The notes: generated by a model not told the origin, from the letters alone. 64,000 bases of DNA from CALKZN01 sp050633785 (GCA_050633785.1 JBOEHE010000006.1:1-64000); one strand, 5' to 3'; shown: positions 27,501-36,259, counted from the first letter of the stretch. A program made the numbers and translations.

Positions 27501-29053
27501 TGATTTCTCCACCACCACATCATGATATATATTCAATTGAAGATCTGGCCCAACTTATCTTCGACCTGAAACAGGTGAACCCTGAGGCCTTGGTGTCTGT
27601 TAAGTTGGTTGCTGAGGCTGGTATAGGGACCATTGCTGCTGGTGTTGCTAAAGCGTATGCAGACTTGATTACTATTTCCGGTTATGACGGTGGTACTGGT
27701 GCCAGTCCTTTGACATCGGTGCGTTATGCGGGTTCCCCTTGGGAGCTTGGTTTAACAGAAGTACACCAGACTTTGCGAGCAAATGACCTGCGAAGCAAAG
27801 TACGCTTACAAACCGATGGTGGTTTAAAGACTGGGCTTGATGTTGTTAAAGCGGCAATACTGGGAGCGGAGAGCTTTGGTTTTGGCACCGGGCCGATGGT
27901 TGCCTTGGGTTGTAAATATCTGCGTATCTGTCACTTGAATAACTGTGCGACTGGAGTTGCTACCCAGCACAATGTTCTGCGTAATAAACATTATATTGGT
28001 ACTGCAGAGCGTGCGATGAACTACTTCCGTTTCATTGCAATGGAGACTCGTGAGTGGATGGCCAAGTTGGGTGTAAGTAGAATGCAAGACTTGATTGGTC
28101 GGACTGATTTATTAACCATATTGCCTGGTGAAACAGCTAAGCAACAAGGTCTTGATTTGAGTCCAATTTTATCCGATGCCAATGTGCCTGCAGAAAAACC
28201 TCAGTATTGCACTGAGCCATTCAATCAGCCATTTGACACTGCAGAACTGGCAACGCAGATGGTTAGCGATATGTTGCCGGCTATTCAGGCAAAATCGGGT
28301 GGTGAGTTTAGTTATGCGATCCAAAATATCAACCGTTCCATAGGCGCGAGCGTTTCTGGTCAAATCGCCAAATTGCACGGCAATACAGGCATGGAAGGTC
28401 AGCCTCTGGAGGTTGAGTTTACCGGGTCAGCAGGTCAAAGTTTTGGTGTCTGGAATGCTGGTGGTTTAAATATGCGTCTTGCTGGTGATGCAAACGACTA
28501 TGTTTGTAAAGGCATGGCTGGTGGTAAGGTCGTTATCACGCCACCGAAGAACAGCAGTTTTGCATCGCAGGATACAACGATTATCGGTAACACCTGTCTA
28601 TACGGTGCAACAGGCGGCAAATTATTTGCTGCAGGCCGTGCTGGTGAACGTTTTGCGGTCAGAAACTCTGGTGCCATAGCTGTAGTCGAAGGTGTCGGCG
28701 ACCATGCCTGCGAATATATGACCGGTGGTACAGTGCTGGTTCTAGGTGAAACGGGCGTTAATTTTGGTGCCGGAATGACGGGTGGTGTTGCTTTTGTGCT
28801 GGATCATAACCGTTCTTTCATTGATTGCTACAACCATGAATTGGTGGATACGCATCGTTTGATGCCTGAGCCAATGGAAGCTTATGTCCACTATCTCAAT
28901 ACCTTACTTGAGAATTACGTGGAAGAAACTGGCAGTGAATATGCACGGGAAATTTTGCAGGATTTTCCCGATCTGTTACCAAGATTCTGGTTGGTTAAAC
29001 CTAAAGCAAGCGATTTAGGTACTTTGATTGAGTCATTGTCTGATGCCGCTTAA
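24566..29053 (+). CDS. gltB: Glutamate synthase (NADPH) large subunit
   Basis: GltB makes two glutamates from glutamine and 2-oxoglutarate together with GltD. The 1495-residue protein begins with a 22-residue propeptide before the nucleophile Cys23 in DNCGFGMIAH of the class II glutaminase domain (about 23-430). A linking domain follows, then the FMN-binding synthase domain (about 800-1180) with GEGGQLPGHKV and the 3Fe-4S cysteine cluster in CKYLRICHLNNCATGVATQ. The C-terminal GXGXG beta-helix domain (about 1240-1430) completes it. gltD follows after 72 bases. Confidence 0.98.
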   Translation: MTETKMYHSSAGLYRPEFEKDNCGFGMIAHMDGEPSHWLINTAINALARLTHRGAIAADGKSGDGCGLLIGKPDAFLRRCAQELDYKLTDNYAVGMIFLNPDKELADKARSIIEQELEQQDLTVQGWRKVPVDPAVLGEQSKLSQPLIEQVFVNAPAFAGLSQKEQGSAFERRLFIARRRAEKRILPNDERFYITSLSSRVIVYKGLMMPANMPQFYTDLSDADMASSLCVFHQRFSTNTLPQWRLAQPFRYLAHNGEINTIQGNRNWALARGFQFDTDKIPNMEDIRPFVSTDGSDSMSFDNMLEVLLMGGIDLFRAVQMLIPPAWQNAENIDPDLKAFYRFHAMHMEPWDGPAGVVMTDGRYAACALDRNGLRPARYVITKDRIITLASEIGVYDYKPEDVVEKGRLTPGQMLAIDTHTGQLIMPEEVQNRIKSAHPYKKWIWENIVRLPSELAGQEPEITLNPASLTVYQKMFQVSNEERDQVIRVLAESGQEAIGSMGDDTPMAVLSKKQRVIYEYFRQQFAQVTNPPVDPIREKIVMSLETYFGQERNLFGPNPEMAKTIFVDSPVLSTSKLNKLLSTEDQGFTNCKIDITYPVGGNLQQAIDDVCQQAVDAVKAGTVIIVLSDREIAKDRLPIQALLASGAVHQRLTQEGLRCNANMVIDTGTARDPHHFAMLIGYGATAVHPYLAYETLRGMHNKHEIAGEIDELMRAYRRGINKGLYKITSKMGISTIASYRGSQLFEAVGLHSDVIDLCFKGTTCRIQGATFSDLEADQRILADEAWNTRVGLDQGGLLKFIHGGEYHAYNPDVVQTMHAAVKTGDYEKYREYADTVNKRAPMVLRDLLAVREDITPVELDQVEGIDDILLRFDSAGMSLGALSPEAHESLAEAMNRLGGRSNSGEGGEDPARYGTVKMSKIKQVASGRFGVTPHYLVNAEVLQIKVAQGAKPGEGGQLPGHKVNKVIAKLRYSMPGVALISPPPHHDIYSIEDLAQLIFDLKQVNPEALVSVKLVAEAGIGTIAAGVAKAYADLITISGYDGGTGASPLTSVRYAGSPWELGLTEVHQTLRANDLRSKVRLQTDGGLKTGLDVVKAAILGAESFGFGTGPMVALGCKYLRICHLNNCATGVATQHNVLRNKHYIGTAERAMNYFRFIAMETREWMAKLGVSRMQDLIGRTDLLTILPGETAKQQGLDLSPILSDANVPAEKPQYCTEPFNQPFDTAELATQMVSDMLPAIQAKSGGEFSYAIQNINRSIGASVSGQIAKLHGNTGMEGQPLEVEFTGSAGQSFGVWNAGGLNMRLAGDANDYVCKGMAGGKVVITPPKNSSFASQDTTIIGNTCLYGATGGKLFAAGRAGERFAVRNSGAIAVVEGVGDHACEYMTGGTVLVLGETGVNFGAGMTGGVAFVLDHNRSFIDCYNHELVDTHRLMPEPMEAYVHYLNTLLENYVEETGSEYAREILQDFPDLLPRFWLVKPKASDLGTLIESLSDAA

Positions 29054-29125
29054 TGCATCAGGCAATGGCATAAAGCCAAACACCGATACCTTACCTACAA
29101 GCTACGAGAAATAGTTAAAATAGTA

Positions 29126-30532
29126 ATGAGTAATAACTTTCAGTTTTTGGACTTGCCACGGCAGGATCCTGAGAAAAAGCCTGCGTTAGAACGTGCCAAA
29201 GAGTTTAAAGAAATCTACGGCCAGTTTGAACCAGAACAAGCCAGTGCCCAAGCGGAACGTTGTTTGTCGTGCGGCAACCCGTATTGTGAATGGAAATGCC
29301 CGGTACATAACTACATACCTAACTGGCTAGAATTAATTTCAGAAGGTAAATTGTTTGAAGCGGCTGAATTGTCTCACAAAACGAATTCATTGCCGGAAAT
29401 GTGTGGGCGTATTTGCCCACAGGACCGTCTGTGTGAAGGAGCTTGTACCCTGAATGATGGGTTTGGTGCGGTCACGATTGGCTCCATCGAAAAGTACATA
29501 ACTGACGAAGCTCTGGCGCAAGGTTGGCGTCCGGATATGTCGGAAGTTGTGCCAACAGACAAGAAGGTGGCGATTGTTGGTGCTGGCCCAGCTGGTCTGG
29601 CATGTGCGGATATCTTGGTGCGAAGTGGTGTTAAACCAGTTGTGTTTGATAAATACCAGGAAATAGGAGGGTTGCTGACCTTTGGCATTCCTCCCTTTAA
29701 ATTGGAAAAAGACGTGGTTAAGACTCGCCGCGATATCATGGAAGAAATGGGTGTCGAATTCGTTCTAAATACCAATATCGGTGAAGATATTCCATTTCAA
29801 CAATTGGTCGATGATTATGATGCGGTCTTTTTAGGGATGGGAACCTATACCTATATGAAAGGCGGTTTTCCTGGTGAAGACATGGTTGGTGTCAACGAAG
29901 CATTGCCATTTTTAATTTCGAATATTAACCGTGTTATGGGCTTCGAAAAGGATGCTGATGACTTTATCGACATGAAGGACCAGAAAGTGGTTGTTCTTGG
30001 TGGCGGCGACACAGCAATGGATTGTGTGCGTACGTCTATTCGTCATGGTGCTGATGATGTGAAATGTGTCTATCGTCGAGATGAAGCCAATATGCCTGGA
30101 TCGATGCGTGAAGTGGCCAATGCAAAAGAGGAAGGCGTGGAGTTTTTATGGAATCGCCAGCCTATTGAGATTGTTGGTGATGGCAAGGTTGAAGGAGTCA
30201 AGGTGGTAACAACACAGCTGGGAGAGCCTGATGAGCGTGGACGCCGGCGCCCAGAGCCAGTGCCTGGTTCGGAGGAAGTGATACCTGCTGATCGTGTGGT
30301 TATTGCGTTTGGCTTCAGGCCCAGTCCTGCTGCATGGCTAAGTGACTTCAGCGTTGATGTTAATAGCTGGGGTGGAATTACTGCTGATCAGAATAAGCAT
30401 AAATTTCAGACAAGCAATGACAAGATCTTTGCTGGCGGTGATATGGTCCGTGGTTCTGATTTGGTGGTGACGGCCGTTTTTGAAGGTCGTGAAGCTGCTG
30501 AAGGTATTCTTACCTACCTTGAAGTTGAGTAA
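29126..30532 (+). CDS. gltD: Glutamate synthase small subunit
   Basis: GltD passes electrons from NADPH through FAD and Fe-S centres to GltB. Its 468 residues show the N-terminal cysteine clusters CLSCGNPYCEWKCPVH and CGRICPQDRLCEGAC, the FAD-binding GAGPAGLACA, the NADPH-binding GGGDTAMDC and a C-terminal GGDMVRGSDLVV. The length and motif order match the family. It forms an operon with gltB. Confidence 0.97.
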   Translation: MSNNFQFLDLPRQDPEKKPALERAKEFKEIYGQFEPEQASAQAERCLSCGNPYCEWKCPVHNYIPNWLELISEGKLFEAAELSHKTNSLPEMCGRICPQDRLCEGACTLNDGFGAVTIGSIEKYITDEALAQGWRPDMSEVVPTDKKVAIVGAGPAGLACADILVRSGVKPVVFDKYQEIGGLLTFGIPPFKLEKDVVKTRRDIMEEMGVEFVLNTNIGEDIPFQQLVDDYDAVFLGMGTYTYMKGGFPGEDMVGVNEALPFLISNINRVMGFEKDADDFIDMKDQKVVVLGGGDTAMDCVRTSIRHGADDVKCVYRRDEANMPGSMREVANAKEEGVEFLWNRQPIEIVGDGKVEGVKVVTTQLGEPDERGRRRPEPVPGSEEVIPADRVVIAFGFRPSPAAWLSDFSVDVNSWGGITADQNKHKFQTSNDKIFAGGDMVRGSDLVVTAVFEGREAAEGILTYLEVE

Positions 30533-30788
30533 ATGCTTGTATTGTCAGACTTATTATTTGTGAATACGGCTAGGCTTGAATATAACGATTAATTAAGCCA
30601 AACAAGGCTACCGCTTTAGAGGCAGGAGTTTTATAATGCGCTTATGCAATATGAAGCCCTGTCTCAATACATGATTTAATCGTGGTTAATGTGTCAGGTA
30701 TTTATCAATTATATAAGTACTGAAAAGTCTCAGTGCTTGTGTGATCCTCTTTACCTCAGACCTTTAACGATTTAGCAGGTGCCATAGT

Positions 30789-31853
30789 ATGTCGAGTTTA
30801 CAAAATGATCGCTATTTGAGGGCGTTGCGTCGTCAACCAGTTGATTACACACCTATCTGGGTGATGCGCCAGGCCGGACGATACTTGCCAGAATACAGAG
30901 CGACTCGCAAACAAGCTGGTAATTTTTTGAACTTATGCAAAAGTCCTGACCTGGCTTGTGAAGTGACTTTGCAGCCGATTGATCGTTTTGGTTTGGATGC
31001 GGCGATTTTATTTTCTGATATTTTAACTATTCCAGATGCAATGGGTCTGGGATTAGTGCTTGAAGAAGGCATCGGACCTGTCTTTGAGAGACCGCTGCGT
31101 TCAGAAAGGGAGATTCGCAATTTATCAGTTCCAGATCCTGAACAGGATCTGGGTTATGTTATGGACGCCGTACGAACTATTCGCCAGGCCTTGCAAGGTA
31201 GAGTCCCTTTAATCGGTTTTACTGGCAGCCCATGGACGCTGGCTACGTACATGGTTGAAGGCAAAGGCAGCAAAGAGTTTCGTTATATCAAGGGTTTGAT
31301 GTATGAATCTCCAGAAGTATTACACCACCTGTTGCAAGTAACAACCGATGCGGTGATCCAATACTTACAGGCACAAGTTGCAGCAGGCGCTCAGTCGCTG
31401 ATGGTATTTGACACCTGGGGCGGCGTATTGACAACGCCACAATATCAGGCGTTTTCCCTGGCCTATATGCAACAGATAGTGACTGCCTTGAAAAGCAATC
31501 CGGAAACTCGAGATGTGCCTGTAGTCTTGTTTACCAAGGGCTCACAGAAATGGTTGGAGCTGATAGCTGATACCGGTTGTGACGGTATTGGACTGGACTG
31601 GACTGTCGATATGGCAGAAGCCAGACAGCGTGTCGGAGAACGGGTGGCTTTACAGGGAAATATGGACCCGAGTATTATGAATACAAATGCAGATGTTGTT
31701 CGCTCTGAGGCTCGTGCTGTTTTAGATAGGTTTGGCGAAGGAGAAGGACATGTTTTTAATTTGGGACATGGTATCCAACCGCATGCTGATCCGGAAAATA
31801 TGCAAGCCTTGGTAGAAACCGTACGTCAGCATAGTGTGCAATACCATCGCTAA
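30789..31853 (+). CDS. hemE: Uroporphyrinogen decarboxylase
   Basis: HemE removes four carboxyl groups from uroporphyrinogen III in haem synthesis. The 354 residues begin with the family pattern NDRYLRALRRQPVDYTPIWVMRQAGRYLPEYR, which contains the active-site Arg residues. LFSDILTIPDAMG with the catalytic Asp, the GFTGSPWTLATYM segment and the C-terminal FNLGHGIQPHADPENM are also present. The 256-base gap after gltD should hold its promoter. The order gltBD-hemE is typical of Gammaproteobacteria. The stop lies 17 bases before the phosphatase gene. Confidence 0.97.
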   Translation: MSSLQNDRYLRALRRQPVDYTPIWVMRQAGRYLPEYRATRKQAGNFLNLCKSPDLACEVTLQPIDRFGLDAAILFSDILTIPDAMGLGLVLEEGIGPVFERPLRSEREIRNLSVPDPEQDLGYVMDAVRTIRQALQGRVPLIGFTGSPWTLATYMVEGKGSKEFRYIKGLMYESPEVLHHLLQVTTDAVIQYLQAQVAAGAQSLMVFDTWGGVLTTPQYQAFSLAYMQQIVTALKSNPETRDVPVVLFTKGSQKWLELIADTGCDGIGLDWTVDMAEARQRVGERVALQGNMDPSIMNTNADVVRSEARAVLDRFGEGEGHVFNLGHGIQPHADPENMQALVETVRQHSVQYHR

Positions 31854-31870
31854 AATGGAACTATGAGAAC

Positions 31871-32341
31871 ATGATTAATTTCAATCGCATCGAAGATAAT
31901 ATTTTTATTGGTAGTGCACCATCGCATGTGGTTGATGTACAGCGTCTGGATAAACAGCTCAAAATTACGGCTATTTTGAGTTTGCAGACTGATAAAGATT
32001 TCAGACATTATAAAATTGGTATAGATGGTTTGCTGGATGCTTATAAAATGAGCGGTATAGAATTTCATCGCTATCCCATCACGGACTTCGATGCCGATGA
32101 TATGGCGCGGAAGTTGGTGGCTCCAGTTAAAGCTCTTAAGCAATTATTAATGCAAGAGCACAGAGTTTATGTGCATTGCAATGCGGGTATTTGCCGAGCA
32201 CCTGCAACTGTTCTAGGCTACCTGCACGCCTATGAAGGGATGCCATTGGATGAAGGCTTGACTTATCTGCGAACAAAGCGACCAATAGCCAACCCCTTTA
32301 TGGATTCAGTCCGGCAGGCAATGCAGGAATTTACGGACTAA
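31871..32341 (+). CDS. Dual-specificity/tyrosine phosphatase-like protein
   Basis: This 156-residue cytoplasmic protein has the fold pattern of a small dual-specificity phosphatase. The active-site loop HCNAGICRAP gives the CX5R motif with nucleophile C103 and R109, and an Asp-rich segment (DFDADD, about 72-77) is suitably placed to supply the general acid. There is no signal peptide. It sits 17 bases after hemE and 11 bases before an ABC transporter ATPase gene, so it may be co-transcribed with either. The substrate is unknown. Confidence 0.82.
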   Translation: MINFNRIEDNIFIGSAPSHVVDVQRLDKQLKITAILSLQTDKDFRHYKIGIDGLLDAYKMSGIEFHRYPITDFDADDMARKLVAPVKALKQLLMQEHRVYVHCNAGICRAPATVLGYLHAYEGMPLDEGLTYLRTKRPIANPFMDSVRQAMQEFTD

Positions 32342-32352
32342 GTGCTTAGGCA

Positions 32353-33270
32353 ATGACGGATCAGGTCATCATCGCTGCGCAGGGACTGTATAAAGCATAT
32401 TCTGATAATACAGTAGTTCGAGGCATAGATTTTGCCGTAATGCAGGGGCAATGCGTCGGTTTGCTAGGTCCTAATGGTGCAGGAAAAACCACGACTATTG
32501 GCATGATTTTGGGAAATAGTCGGATTACCTCTGGGGCTCTTTCTGTTTTTGGTTTGCCGGTTCAAGGTAATGAATTGGCTATTCGGCAGCGTAGTGGTGT
32601 TGTCGTACAGACTGACGACCTTGACCCTGACTTCACCGTCGAAGAAAATCTGTTAGTCTTTGCCAGCTTCTATGGCATGAGCAAAGCTGCGGCTCATAGT
32701 GTTGTTCCCTCATTGCTGGAATTTGTGCAACTGACTGATAAAGCAAAAGCTAAGGTCGATCAGCTGTCTGGTGGCATGAAGCGACGTTTGAGCATTGCCC
32801 GTGCTTTGATTAATGATCCTGAATTAGTCATCATGGATGAACCTACCACGGGCCTTGACCCTCAAGTCAGGCACTTGATATGGGAGCGTTTACGGCGCCT
32901 TAAACAACAGGGAAAAACACTGTTGTTGACTACCCACTATATGGAGGAGGCTGAACGTTTATGTGACAACATATGGGTGATAGATAATGGCATCATCATT
33001 GCCCAAGGGTCACCTAGAGAATTGATTGCTGAGCATGTTGAATCTCAAGTGGTTGAAGTACATGGTGGTAACTCTACATTGTTTGATCAGGTTAACCAGT
33101 GGCAACTTGCTCGCATTGAAAATGTCGGTGAAACTTTATATTGCTATTGCGATCAACCTCAGACGTTGATGGATAACTTGCTCGCCATTTCCGGTGTTAA
33201 TTTCTATGTCAGGCCAAGTAATCTGGAAGATGTTTTTCTGCGTCTTACAGGGCGGGATTTGCGAGATTGA
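32353..33270 (+). CDS. ABC transporter ATP-binding protein (NodI/DrrA type)
   Basis: This is the ATPase subunit of an ABC-2 type exporter. In 305 residues it has Walker A GPNGAGKTTT, the signature LSGGMKRRLSIARAL, Walker B LVIMDEPTTGLD and the switch His in TTHYMEE. A C-terminal extension of about 80 residues is typical of the NodI/DrrA group. The partner permease starts one base after the stop codon. The transported substrate cannot be read from the sequence; NodI homologues outside rhizobia are common and not linked to nodulation. Confidence 0.93.
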   Translation: MTDQVIIAAQGLYKAYSDNTVVRGIDFAVMQGQCVGLLGPNGAGKTTTIGMILGNSRITSGALSVFGLPVQGNELAIRQRSGVVVQTDDLDPDFTVEENLLVFASFYGMSKAAAHSVVPSLLEFVQLTDKAKAKVDQLSGGMKRRLSIARALINDPELVIMDEPTTGLDPQVRHLIWERLRRLKQQGKTLLLTTHYMEEAERLCDNIWVIDNGIIIAQGSPRELIAEHVESQVVEVHGGNSTLFDQVNQWQLARIENVGETLYCYCDQPQTLMDNLLAISGVNFYVRPSNLEDVFLRLTGRDLRD

Positions 33271-33271
33271 T

Positions 33272-34060
33272 ATGTTCAGGAACTTTTTTATTTTACCGCA
33301 AATACGTTGGCGTTGCCTGACCATCTGGCAACGCAATTTCAGGGTATGGCGTAAGTTGATCATTCCCAGTCTATTACTTAATTTTGGAGAGCCCTTTCTC
33401 TATTTGTTGGGAATGGGCTATGGTTTAGGCCGTTTCGTTGGCGAAATACAAGGTTTGCCCTATCTGACTTTTCTGGCGTCAGGTGTAGTAGTCTCCTCTG
33501 CAATGACCACTGCCAGCTTCGAGGGTATGTATTCTGTATTCACTCGTATGGTGCCACAGCGAACCCATCCAGCAATGCTATCAGCACCTATATCTGTTGA
33601 TGACATCATTGCAGGTGAACTGCTCTGGTGCGCCAGCAAAGCCACAATTAGCGGTTGTGCCATATTATTAGTTGCTTCTTTATTAGGAGCAGTGGTAGGA
33701 GGTTGGCATGCAGTTCTGGTAATCCCGGTCATTTTTCTGGTAGGCCTGGCTTTTGCCGGTCCAGCGATTACCATGACAACATTTTCTAAGAGCTATGATT
33801 TTTTTAATTACTACTTCACATTGGTGATAACACCAATGTTTATGCTTTGTGGTGTGTTCTATCCCATTAGCAGTTTGCCAGTGGCCATGCAGTACATAGT
33901 GCAAGCTTTGCCGTTGACTCATGCTGTTGCTTTAAGCCGACCTTTGATTGCGGGTTTGGAACCTACCAATGTGCTATTACATATCGTCGTTCTGTTTGCT
34001 TACGCACTGGTTGGCTATTATCTGGCAGTTACCTTGGGGCGTAGGCGATTGATTAACTAG
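33272..34060 (+). CDS. ABC-2 type transporter permease (NodJ type)
   Basis: This membrane subunit pairs with the preceding ATPase. The start is the ATG at 33272, just past the ATPase stop; the longer reading from 33194 overlaps the ATPase and adds unrelated residues. The 262-residue product starts with a cytoplasmic amphipathic stretch (MFRNFFILPQIRWRCLTIWQRNF) followed by about six membrane helices, and has the ABC-2 style segment GVFYPISSLPVAMQYIVQALPLTHAV near the end. The order ATPase-permease suggests an efflux pump of unknown cargo. Confidence 0.92.
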   Translation: MFRNFFILPQIRWRCLTIWQRNFRVWRKLIIPSLLLNFGEPFLYLLGMGYGLGRFVGEIQGLPYLTFLASGVVVSSAMTTASFEGMYSVFTRMVPQRTHPAMLSAPISVDDIIAGELLWCASKATISGCAILLVASLLGAVVGGWHAVLVIPVIFLVGLAFAGPAITMTTFSKSYDFFNYYFTLVITPMFMLCGVFYPISSLPVAMQYIVQALPLTHAVALSRPLIAGLEPTNVLLHIVVLFAYALVGYYLAVTLGRRRLIN

Positions 34061-34086
34061 GTTCTAGTTTGGCATTACCAGCTTAA

Positions 34087-34965
34087 TTATGATTGCATGA
34101 TTTCCACTGTTGAGTGTTCCACCCCAAAGCGTTTCAATAGTAATGCTTTTATTTTTTTCTTGACCGCTTGTGCATTGGCGTTACTGGTAAGTGTTGCTTC
34201 AAGGGTAATCATCGGCCGTTCCTGAGTGATTGACCAGGCATGAACATGGTCAATGCGGATCACTTCATCAATATCTGTTGTTATGGATTTGCTGAGTATT
34301 CTGCGATCAAGTCCTTTGGGTGCTGCTTCAAGCAATATTTGCGCTGCTTCTTTGACCACAAACCAGGCTGACCTTAGGATGATGAGTGCAACAACTACGG
34401 ACAGGATGGGATCGATTGGTGTCCAGTCTGTGTAGATGATAATAACAGATGCGATCAGCGCAGCCACTGAACCCAATAAATCTCCAGCCACATGCAAAGC
34501 GGCAGCACGTACATTTAGGTTGTTATTTTCTCCTCGCGAAAGTACCCAAAAGGCAATTATATTCACCAGTAACCCAATTGCAGCAACCCATAGCATCATG
34601 CCGCCCAGAATCTCGTGGGGGTGACTCAAGCGCTTATAAGCTTCATAACAAATCCACGCGGCAATCACGAATAATGATAAGCCATTAATATAAGCCGCCA
34701 GAACTGAAAAGCGGTCATAGCCAAAGGTTCTCTTCCAGTCAGCAGGGCGATGGCTCAAGCTGATCGCAAACCAAGCCAGCATTAATGATGCAAAATCAGT
34801 CAGCATATGTGCAGCATCGGCAATCAGCGCTAGGGAACCCGATATGAGTCCTCCAAATACCTCTGCGAACATAAAGCTGCCCGTTAAAAGGGCGGCAACA
34901 GCAATTTTACGTTCATTGTTAGGAATGTGAGAGTGGCCTGGATTATTGTGATCATGGTTGTTCAT
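34087..34965 (-). CDS. Cation diffusion facilitator, zinc/cadmium exporter
   Basis: This is a CDF (CzcD/ZitB-like) antiporter that expels Zn2+ or Cd2+. The ATG at 34965 is chosen because the longer frame up to 35058 would run through the MerR operator and promoter. The 292-residue protein has a His-rich N-terminus (NNHDHNNPGHSH), about six membrane helices with the metal site DAAHMLTDFASL in helix 2 and the HVAGD site in helix 5, and a cytoplasmic C-terminal domain. It is divergent from a MerR-type regulator and its promoter is of the MerR-controlled kind, so metal-induced expression is expected. Confidence 0.93.
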   Translation of the reverse strand: MNNHDHNNPGHSHIPNNERKIAVAALLTGSFMFAEVFGGLISGSLALIADAAHMLTDFASLMLAWFAISLSHRPADWKRTFGYDRFSVLAAYINGLSLFVIAAWICYEAYKRLSHPHEILGGMMLWVAAIGLLVNIIAFWVLSRGENNNLNVRAAALHVAGDLLGSVAALIASVIIIYTDWTPIDPILSVVVALIILRSAWFVVKEAAQILLEAAPKGLDRRILSKSITTDIDEVIRIDHVHAWSITQERPMITLEATLTSNANAQAVKKKIKALLLKRFGVEHSTVEIMQS

Positions 34966-35011
34966 AGAGTGGTTCTCAGAAGTCAGGTATAAAAGTTTTC
35001 TTAGCCATGAT

Positions 35012-35042
35012 AGGGTAATCTCTACAGTCGCTGTAGAGACAA
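35012..35042 (-). promoter_or_regulatory. MerR-type promoter and operator of the CDF gene
   Basis: On the minus strand a -35 box TTGTCT (35037-35042) and a -10 box TACCCT (35012-35017) are 19 bases apart, the over-long spacing that MerR activators correct. A perfect 9-bp inverted repeat, TCTCTACAG and CTGTAGAGA around TCG (35019-35039), fills the spacer. The layout closely resembles ZntR- and CadR-controlled promoters. Confidence 0.88.
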
Positions 35043-35049
35043 GAGGTTT

Positions 35050-35514
35050 ATGGTACAAAAAGCAAAAACAATCGGTGCATTGTCAAAGCGAACAGGAGTC
35101 AAGGTAACAACTATTCGTTATTATGAGTCCATAGGTCTGATGTCTGTGCCGGACCGATCTGCAAGTGGGCAACGTATTTATACAGAAGACGCTGCCGAGC
35201 GATTGAATTTTATTCGTCATGCACGTGAGCTTGGTTTTTCCATGGATGTGATACGTGAACTGATCAAATTGCAGATGCAACCAAGCAAAGACTGTGCTGT
35301 TGTTGATGAAATCGCAAGGCGTAATTTAACTGATGTGCGCCACAGATTGTCGCAATTGAAGGCTCTGGAAAAGGAATTGGAGACTATGATTTCGGCTTGT
35401 GCAGGAGGGGCAATCGGTTCCTGTGCTGTTCTTGGGTGTTTATCGGATCATGAGCAATGTCTTTCAGGGGCACATGAGAAAATAGATCTGATCCTGAAAT
35501 CCCAGGGTAGCTGA
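35050..35514 (+). CDS. MerR family metal-responsive regulator (ZntR/CadR-like)
   Basis: This 154-residue MerR protein has an N-terminal winged helix-turn-helix (TIGALSKRTGVKVTTIRYYES), a long dimerisation helix and a C-terminal metal-binding part with C82, C117, C125, C130 and C137. This Cys pattern, with C82 at the start of the dimer helix and the cluster near the C-terminus, fits Zn/Cd/Pb sensors more than Cu or Hg ones. The ATG follows AAGAGG. It starts 11 bases from the operator at 35019-35039 and should both repress and activate the divergent exporter gene. Confidence 0.92.
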   Translation: MVQKAKTIGALSKRTGVKVTTIRYYESIGLMSVPDRSASGQRIYTEDAAERLNFIRHARELGFSMDVIRELIKLQMQPSKDCAVVDEIARRNLTDVRHRLSQLKALEKELETMISACAGGAIGSCAVLGCLSDHEQCLSGAHEKIDLILKSQGS

Positions 35515-35647
35515 TGTATCGCTGTTACCCATGGCAAAGTATAGGGGGCTTTGCTTATGTTTCCTGTGCAGACACAGCCGAATTGTATTTGTTTGTGGAT
35601 TGCGTGATACTCAATCTAAATCATATTGTTATCAACAAAGGTGGGTG

Positions 35648-36259
35648 ATGAGCTTAGACTACATTTTGATGTCTTTAGTTGTGGTTTTACTGCCGGGTGC
35701 CGGGGTTCTTTATACTCTGGCAATAGGCCTGGGTCGAGGTTTTGTGCCTGGTGTTGCAGCGGCTCTGGGGTGTACCTTGGGGATAATTCCAGCGGCTTTA
35801 GCAAGTATTGTTGGTCTAGCTACTGTCTTTCATAGCAGTGCAATAGCATTTCAAACCATAAAATACCTGGGGGTCATATATTTATTCTATATGGCTTGGA
35901 AGGTGCTCAGAGATGATCAAATATTTGATGTTAGTGAAGATCGGTCTAACTCATCATTTTTGAAAATCGCTACAGATGGAATGTTGTTGAACATATTAAA
36001 TCCTAAGCTGTCGTTGTTCTTTTTGGCATTCCTTCCTCAGTTTTTGCCTTCTGGCAGCGAAAGTCCTACGTCAGTATTGCTCATGTTAACAGCCGTGTTC
36101 ATGCTCTTAACGTTTATCATTTTTGTTGTTTATGGTTCTGCTGCGGCTTTTTTACGCAGGCATATCGTCCGTAAGCCGAGTTTAGTTTCATGGTTTAAGA
36201 GAGTTTTTGCGGGAACCTTTGGCCTGCTCGGGCTTAAATTGGCCTTGGCTGAAAAATAA
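35648..36259 (+). CDS. LysE family amino acid exporter
   Basis: This inner-membrane exporter of the LysE/RhtB superfamily probably exports amino acids or their derivatives. The ATG at 35648 has AAAGGTGGG just upstream and gives the family-typical start MSLDYILMSLVVVLLPGAGVLYTLAIGLGRG. The upstream in-frame start at 35531 adds a Cys/Arg-rich stretch without family character. The 203 residues hold about six membrane helices and the conserved segment LNILNPKLSLFFLAFLPQF. The substrate is unknown. It lies 133 bases after the MerR gene and may be independent of it. Confidence 0.9.
   Translation: MSLDYILMSLVVVLLPGAGVLYTLAIGLGRGFVPGVAAALGCTLGIIPAALASIVGLATVFHSSAIAFQTIKYLGVIYLFYMAWKVLRDDQIFDVSEDRSNSSFLKIATDGMLLNILNPKLSLFFLAFLPQFLPSGSESPTSVLLMLTAVFMLLTFIIFVVYGSAAAFLRRHIVRKPSLVSWFKRVFAGTFGLLGLKLALAEK

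Noticed and set aside
33194..33271. Longer start of the ABC permease inside the ATPase gene
   Set aside because: The ATG at 33272 gives the normal permease N-terminus; the extension is the ATPase gene read in another frame.
34966..35058. N-terminal extension of the CDF exporter
   Set aside because: It would translate the MerR operator and both promoter boxes and adds residues unlike the family.
35531..35647. N-terminal extension of the LysE-type protein
   Set aside because: No ribosome site, the residues do not fit the family, and the ATG at 35648 has a good ribosome site.
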